Below the pieces are notes generated by a model. It ran no database searches. It was not told the origin of the DNA and saw only the letters and a program-made list of their open reading frames with translations. DNA of 26,826 nucleotides from positions 1 through 26,826 of the forward strand of contig JANXSC010000143.1 in assembly GCA_025352845.1 (NCBI GenBank). Direction: 5' to 3'. Origin of the DNA: Opitutaceae bacterium (GTDB taxonomy: Bacteria > Verrucomicrobiota > Verrucomicrobiia > Opitutales > Opitutaceae). Below are positions 23,985 through 26,826 of this stretch, one piece after another (position 1 is the stretch's first letter; the number at the start of each line of letters is the position of its first letter). A program made the position numbers and the translations under genes.

Positions 23985-24024
23985 TCTCAATCGAAAATCC
24001 CCAATCGAAAATCGAAAATTTTCC
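23985..24024. repeat. AT-rich repeat, copy B (CGAAAATC type)
   Basis: TCTCAATCGAAAATC, CCC, AATCGAAAATCGAAAATT: the same unit order as the right arm at 3476-3512. It ends directly at the first base of the tmRNA. The rest of 23857-23984 shows no gene; the ssrA promoter should lie there but is not clear. Confidence 0.75.
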
Positions 24025-24379
24025 GGGGGTGTTCTGGATTCTACCCTTGGTTGGAGCGCGCCGTTGCCTGTCGAGAGTCGTGGGTCTCTCGTTAAACTCC
24101 CTGCGAAACAAACAAACGGCAAAACTGAAGAAATGCCCCTGGCTGCCTAAGTGCAGCCACGTTGGTCCCGCGACACCTGCTAGCGGGAACTGACGACGAC
24201 AGCAGGCATAGCGCGCGGAGCCGTCCGCGGACTGCGCGCCGTAACTTCATCCGGGGACTGGCTGGGGTCTCAGCGCGTGCGATGGCGTGACCTTGGCGAG
24301 ATTAAAGTCGCACTATCACAGGTAGACGCGGTGCGCAAAGGTCAGGGGCACGTGGGTTCAACTCCCACCACCTCCACCA
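24025..24379 (+). ncRNA. ssrA: Transfer-messenger RNA (tmRNA)
   Basis: 355 nt, one-piece tmRNA that rescues stalled ribosomes. The 5' end GGGGGTG (24025-24031) pairs with CACCTCC (24369-24375) to form the acceptor stem, including the G3-U pair that marks alanine charging, and ACCA (24376-24379) is the 3' end. The T-arm is GTGGGTTCAACTCCCAC. The 5' block TTCTGGATTCTACCC is the D-analogue region of tmRNAs, with TTCTAC in place of the usual TTCGAC. A tag reading frame sits at 24103-24150. Length and ends match the family. It lies between the UxaA-family gene and the convergent PEP-CTERM gene. Confidence 0.96.
24103..24150 (+). other. tmRNA proteolysis tag reading frame
   Basis: From GCG 24103 to TAA 24148-24150 the frame encodes AKQTNGKTEEMPLAA. 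The LAA end is the signal read by ClpXP and related proteases. The resume codon is inferred from the reading frame and the position of the stop. Confidence 0.85.
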
Positions 24380-24431
24380 TTTCTCACTGCCGCGTCAGCC
24401 AGCGCCACAACCGCCGCACAGCCCGCGGGCG

Positions 24432-25193
24432 TCATGACCGGCCGGCCCTCTCACGCCGGGCGCTTCTCAGCCGTCGGGAATACCCGACTGCGACCACGGC
24501 GGCAATCACACCGAACGCGCCCGCCTCCGGTTCTGGAATCGCCGTCACCGCGACATTGTCGATCACCCAGCCCGGATTACTGCCCACCGCGCGCGAATCC
24601 CAGACGCCGAGAAATCTAATCTGGACCGTATCGCCCGCGGCAAACGCCATCGTCGCCGTGCTCGTGACGTAGTTGGGCGTGGCGTAGCCGGTGGAATCAC
24701 CCGTCCAAGCCTGCTGCCCGCCGATGAGGCTCAAGTTGGAAAACGTCGAGTCAATCGTCCCCGTGTAACCGCCGGCGGTGAAGGCGGAGTTGCCCACGGT
24801 CACGAAGCCGCCGCCGTTCACACTGACCTGAAGCTGCCCGCCATCGAACGACGGCTCGAAACTGAAACGCTGATCGAAGCTGATGCGATGGTCGCTGGTC
24901 GCCGTGATCGATGTCACCGGACTCGTGAGCGTGAGGCCGATCCAGGCGTTGGTGCCAGTGTCGGCCTCGAAATTATTGACGAACCAGGCCCCGTTGCTGG
25001 CACCCACTCCGGCCGTCGCGCCGTAGGTCCAACTGGTTGGCACCAGGCTGCCCGTGGAACCGGGATACACCGCCGACACGAACCCGCCGTTGTTGGCATT
25101 GAAATTCGCCGTGAAGACCTGCGCGCAAACCGTGGACTGCCCGCCAAAAACCACGGCGATCATCAGCGCCACGGAAGGGAAGGGCAATTTCAT
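24432..25193 (-). CDS. PEP-CTERM sorting-domain exported protein
   Basis: 253 aa. A signal peptide covers about residues 1-24 (MKLPFPSVALMIAVVFGGQS, cleavage near CAQ). The body is a Gly/Ser/Thr/Asn-rich beta-sandwich-like domain (FNANNGGFVSAVYPGSTGSL, WIGLTLTSPVTSITATSDHR, PGWVIDNVAVTAI). The C-terminus carries the PEP-CTERM signal: IPEPEAGAF, a hydrophobic segment GVIAAVVAVGY, and a basic tail SRRLRSARRER. Such proteins are sorted by exosortase, often in organisms that make exopolysaccharide. No ligand or enzyme activity can be named. The gene converges with the tmRNA, 52 nt from its end. Confidence 0.88.
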   Translation of the reverse strand: MKLPFPSVALMIAVVFGGQSTVCAQVFTANFNANNGGFVSAVYPGSTGSLVPTSWTYGATAGVGASNGAWFVNNFEADTGTNAWIGLTLTSPVTSITATSDHRISFDQRFSFEPSFDGGQLQVSVNGGGFVTVGNSAFTAGGYTGTIDSTFSNLSLIGGQQAWTGDSTGYATPNYVTSTATMAFAAGDTVQIRFLGVWDSRAVGSNPGWVIDNVAVTAIPEPEAGAFGVIAAVVAVGYSRRLRSARRERAGRS

Positions 25194-25381
25194 CTTATTG
25201 AATCATCCTAACTCGCATGGTTTGTGCCGTTATCAAATCCGAAGCAAGCATCCGTCGCTCACCGCGCCCGACCGGGCCTTTGCTACAAAACGCCCCCCCC
25301 CAATCCGTAGTCGCCAACTCGGGCAAAAACCGCGGGCACTTCGCCTCTCAACCCACGCGTATGTGTGTTAGAAAAGCAGCC

Positions 25382-26734
25382 CTACTCCGCCAGCTTCACC
25401 GGCTCCAGCCGCGGCGCGAGCACGTGCAGAATCAGCAGCGCGATCAGATAGGCGCAGGAGGCGATGATGAAGAGCGGGAGGTAGCTGCCGGTCGACGCGA
25501 TGATTTTTCCGGCGAAGGCCGCGAGCAACGCGCCGCCGATGCCACCCATCATACCGCCGATGCCCGTCACGCTGCCGACGGCGCGCATCGGAAACATGTC
25601 GGAGACGGTCGTGAACAGATTCGCGCTCCAGCCCTGGTGCGCGGCCGTCGCCAGCGAGATGAGCGCGATCGCGAGGACGAGGCTCGACGTCATCGACGCA
25701 AAAAAGATCGGCACGACGCAGAGCGCGCAGATCAACATCGTGGTTTTCCGCGCGCGATTCACCGACCAGCCGAGGCCGATGAACTTCGTCGCCAGCCAGC
25801 CGAAGAAAATGCTGCCGCCGTCTGAAATCAGGTAGATCACGACGAACGGGATGCCGACCGACTTGAGGTCGAGTTTGGTTTCGAGCGCAGGGTTGTCGTT
25901 AAAGAAGCTCGGCAGCCACGTGAGATAGAACCACCAGATCGCGTCGGTCATGAATTTCGCGATCGCAAAAGCCCATGTCGCCTTGAACGGGATCAGCGCA
26001 CCCCATGTCACGCGCTTGCCGCTGTCCTCCTCGCCATCGGAGCGGATATAGGCGAGTTCGGCCGCGGTCACCTTGGGATGCGACTCCGGCCGATGGAACG
26101 CCAGGAGCCAGACGACCAGCACCACAAATCCCAGCGCACCCGTGATGATGAAACTCGCCCGCCAGCCAAACGCCGCGACAATCAGCGGCACGCACGCCGC
26201 GGTGAGGATGATGCCGACATTTGCGCCGGCATTAAACAACCCCGTGGCAAAGCTCCGCTCCTTCCGCGGAAACCACTCGGCGACGGACTTGATCGACGCG
26301 GGGAAATTCCCCGCCTCGCCGAGCCCGAGCAGGAAGCGCGTGACCGACATGCCCATGATGCTGTTCACGAAGCCGTGCAAAACCCCGGCGATGCTCCACA
26401 CCGTGATGCTGATCGAAAAACCGCGGCGCGTGCCGAGCCGGTCGATCATCCAGCCGGCGATCACGAAGCCCAGCGCGTAGGCGGTCTTGAATGCGGCATC
26501 GACGTAGCCCATCCGCTCCTTGAAATCATTCACGTGCTCGGCCGTGAGCGGGGTGCCGGCGGCCAGTCCGAGCATCACGCGGCGAAACGCGTCGTCGAGC
26601 ATCGTGAACGAGAGGACATTTCGATCCACGTAGTTGATCGTCGTCGCGACAAAGAGGATCGCGCAGATGACCCAGCGGTAGCGGCCGGCCTTGGGGACGG
26701 AAGTGGGCTGAGGGGACGAAATAACCGTGGACAT
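25382..26734 (-). CDS. MFS transporter, ACS family, hexuronate-type (ExuT-like)
   Basis: 450 aa with 12 membrane segments and the family's central loop. ACS/ExuT features: YRWVICAILFVATTINYVDR near the N-terminus, the motif DRLGTRRGFSISITVW after the second helix, LGLGEAGNFPASIKSVAEWF, and FPRKERSFATGLFNAGANVG. Members import hexuronates, glucarate/galactarate or related organic anions with protons. ExuT-like is the best fit but the exact substrate is inferred. Insertion after residue 50 (AFRRVMLGLAAGTPLTAEHV) is longer than in E. coli ExuT and may be a group feature. A truncated palindromic repeat lies in its upstream region. Confidence 0.88.
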   Translation of the reverse strand: MSTVISSPQPTSVPKAGRYRWVICAILFVATTINYVDRNVLSFTMLDDAFRRVMLGLAAGTPLTAEHVNDFKERMGYVDAAFKTAYALGFVIAGWMIDRLGTRRGFSISITVWSIAGVLHGFVNSIMGMSVTRFLLGLGEAGNFPASIKSVAEWFPRKERSFATGLFNAGANVGIILTAACVPLIVAAFGWRASFIITGALGFVVLVVWLLAFHRPESHPKVTAAELAYIRSDGEEDSGKRVTWGALIPFKATWAFAIAKFMTDAIWWFYLTWLPSFFNDNPALETKLDLKSVGIPFVVIYLISDGGSIFFGWLATKFIGLGWSVNRARKTTMLICALCVVPIFFASMTSSLVLAIALISLATAAHQGWSANLFTTVSDMFPMRAVGSVTGIGGMMGGIGGALLAAFAGKIIASTGSYLPLFIIASCAYLIALLILHVLAPRLEPVKLAE

Positions 26735-26769
26735 GGGGTGATGGGGTTGGTGCGAGAAAGGGGTTGAAC

Positions 26770-26826
26770 GTAGGGCGGGTTTCTAACCCGCCCTCGAATG
26801 AATCCGGGCGCAAAAGGGCGGGTCGG
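26770..26826. repeat. Palindromic repeat, GTAGG-type, copy 3 (cut by window end)
   Basis: GTAGGGCGGGTTTCTAACCC GCCCTCGAA ... AAAAGGGCGGGTC. Left arm, CCGCCCTCGAA junction and the start of the right arm match the element at 22767, but the centre differs. It lies just upstream of the MFS transporter start, and the window ends before the right arm is complete. Confidence 0.8.

Noticed and set aside
23794..24193. Several short open frames on both strands across the tmRNA 5' half
   Set aside because: The region is explained by the tmRNA and the repeat beside it; the frames have no coding character.
24330..24379. tRNA-like 3' end with T-arm and CCA
   Set aside because: Too short for a tRNA alone; it pairs with 24025-24031 and belongs to the tmRNA.
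1..26826. CRISPR array, insertion sequence or integrase
   Set aside because: No regularly spaced direct repeats and no transposase or integrase motifs were seen in any frame.

Overview
The window looks like a chromosomal stretch from a high-GC member of Verrucomicrobiota, most likely Opitutaceae. This is inferred, not proven. The hints are: a large CarboxypepD_reg/TonB-dependent receptor ending in Phe; a PEP-CTERM exported protein; an ExuT-like transporter near a UxaA-family dehydratase; a strong G/C third-position bias; and many short palindromic dispersed repeats, two of which read out in coding frames as GRVFDPP.../GGSKTRPT and ENLKSKIEN.

Layout. 0.1-5.0 kb: TlpA-like lipoprotein and LysR regulator (minus), then YggS, a SirB1-type protein and shikimate dehydrogenase (plus), then a small antitoxin/PIN-toxin pair. 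5.0-9.7 kb: prepilin peptidase (plus) converging on a minus-strand run read ygfZ - 79-aa protein - HU - galK - inositol-phosphatase-like. 9.7-12.2 kb: an AT-richer gap with two intrinsic terminators, then DAHP synthase and malate dehydrogenase. 12.2-13.3 kb: two minus-strand genes of unknown function. 13.5-17.3 kb: an accessory island with an AbrB/VapB antitoxin, a PIN toxin broken by one in-frame amber codon, a truncated restriction/methylase-type N-terminus, a tight three-gene cassette led by a TIGR04255-type protein, a BRO/antirepressor-like gene with a G10/C9 palindrome, and a cluster of hairpin repeats. 17.4-26.8 kb: TonB-dependent receptor, MutT, a 916-aa UxaA-family protein, tmRNA, PEP-CTERM protein and a hexuronate-type MFS transporter.

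How the genes work together. Receptor, UxaA-family dehydratase and ExuT-like transporter are consistent with uptake and breakdown of hexuronates or related sugar acids. AroE and DAHP synthase belong to aromatic amino-acid synthesis, and malate dehydrogenase and galactokinase to central metabolism. The island at 13.5-17.3 kb resembles a decaying defence or mobile region.

Most notable: (1) the UxaA protein appears to be a tandem duplication whose two copies have lost complementary motifs, joined near a linker that is a 72-nt palindromic repeat inserted exactly in frame; (2) the three-gene cassette of unknown function at 14.4-16.1 kb; (3) a tmRNA abutted by a palindromic-repeat half, the same repeat that covers the start of aroE; (4) terminator hairpins with no annotated gene ahead of them upstream of DAHP synthase.
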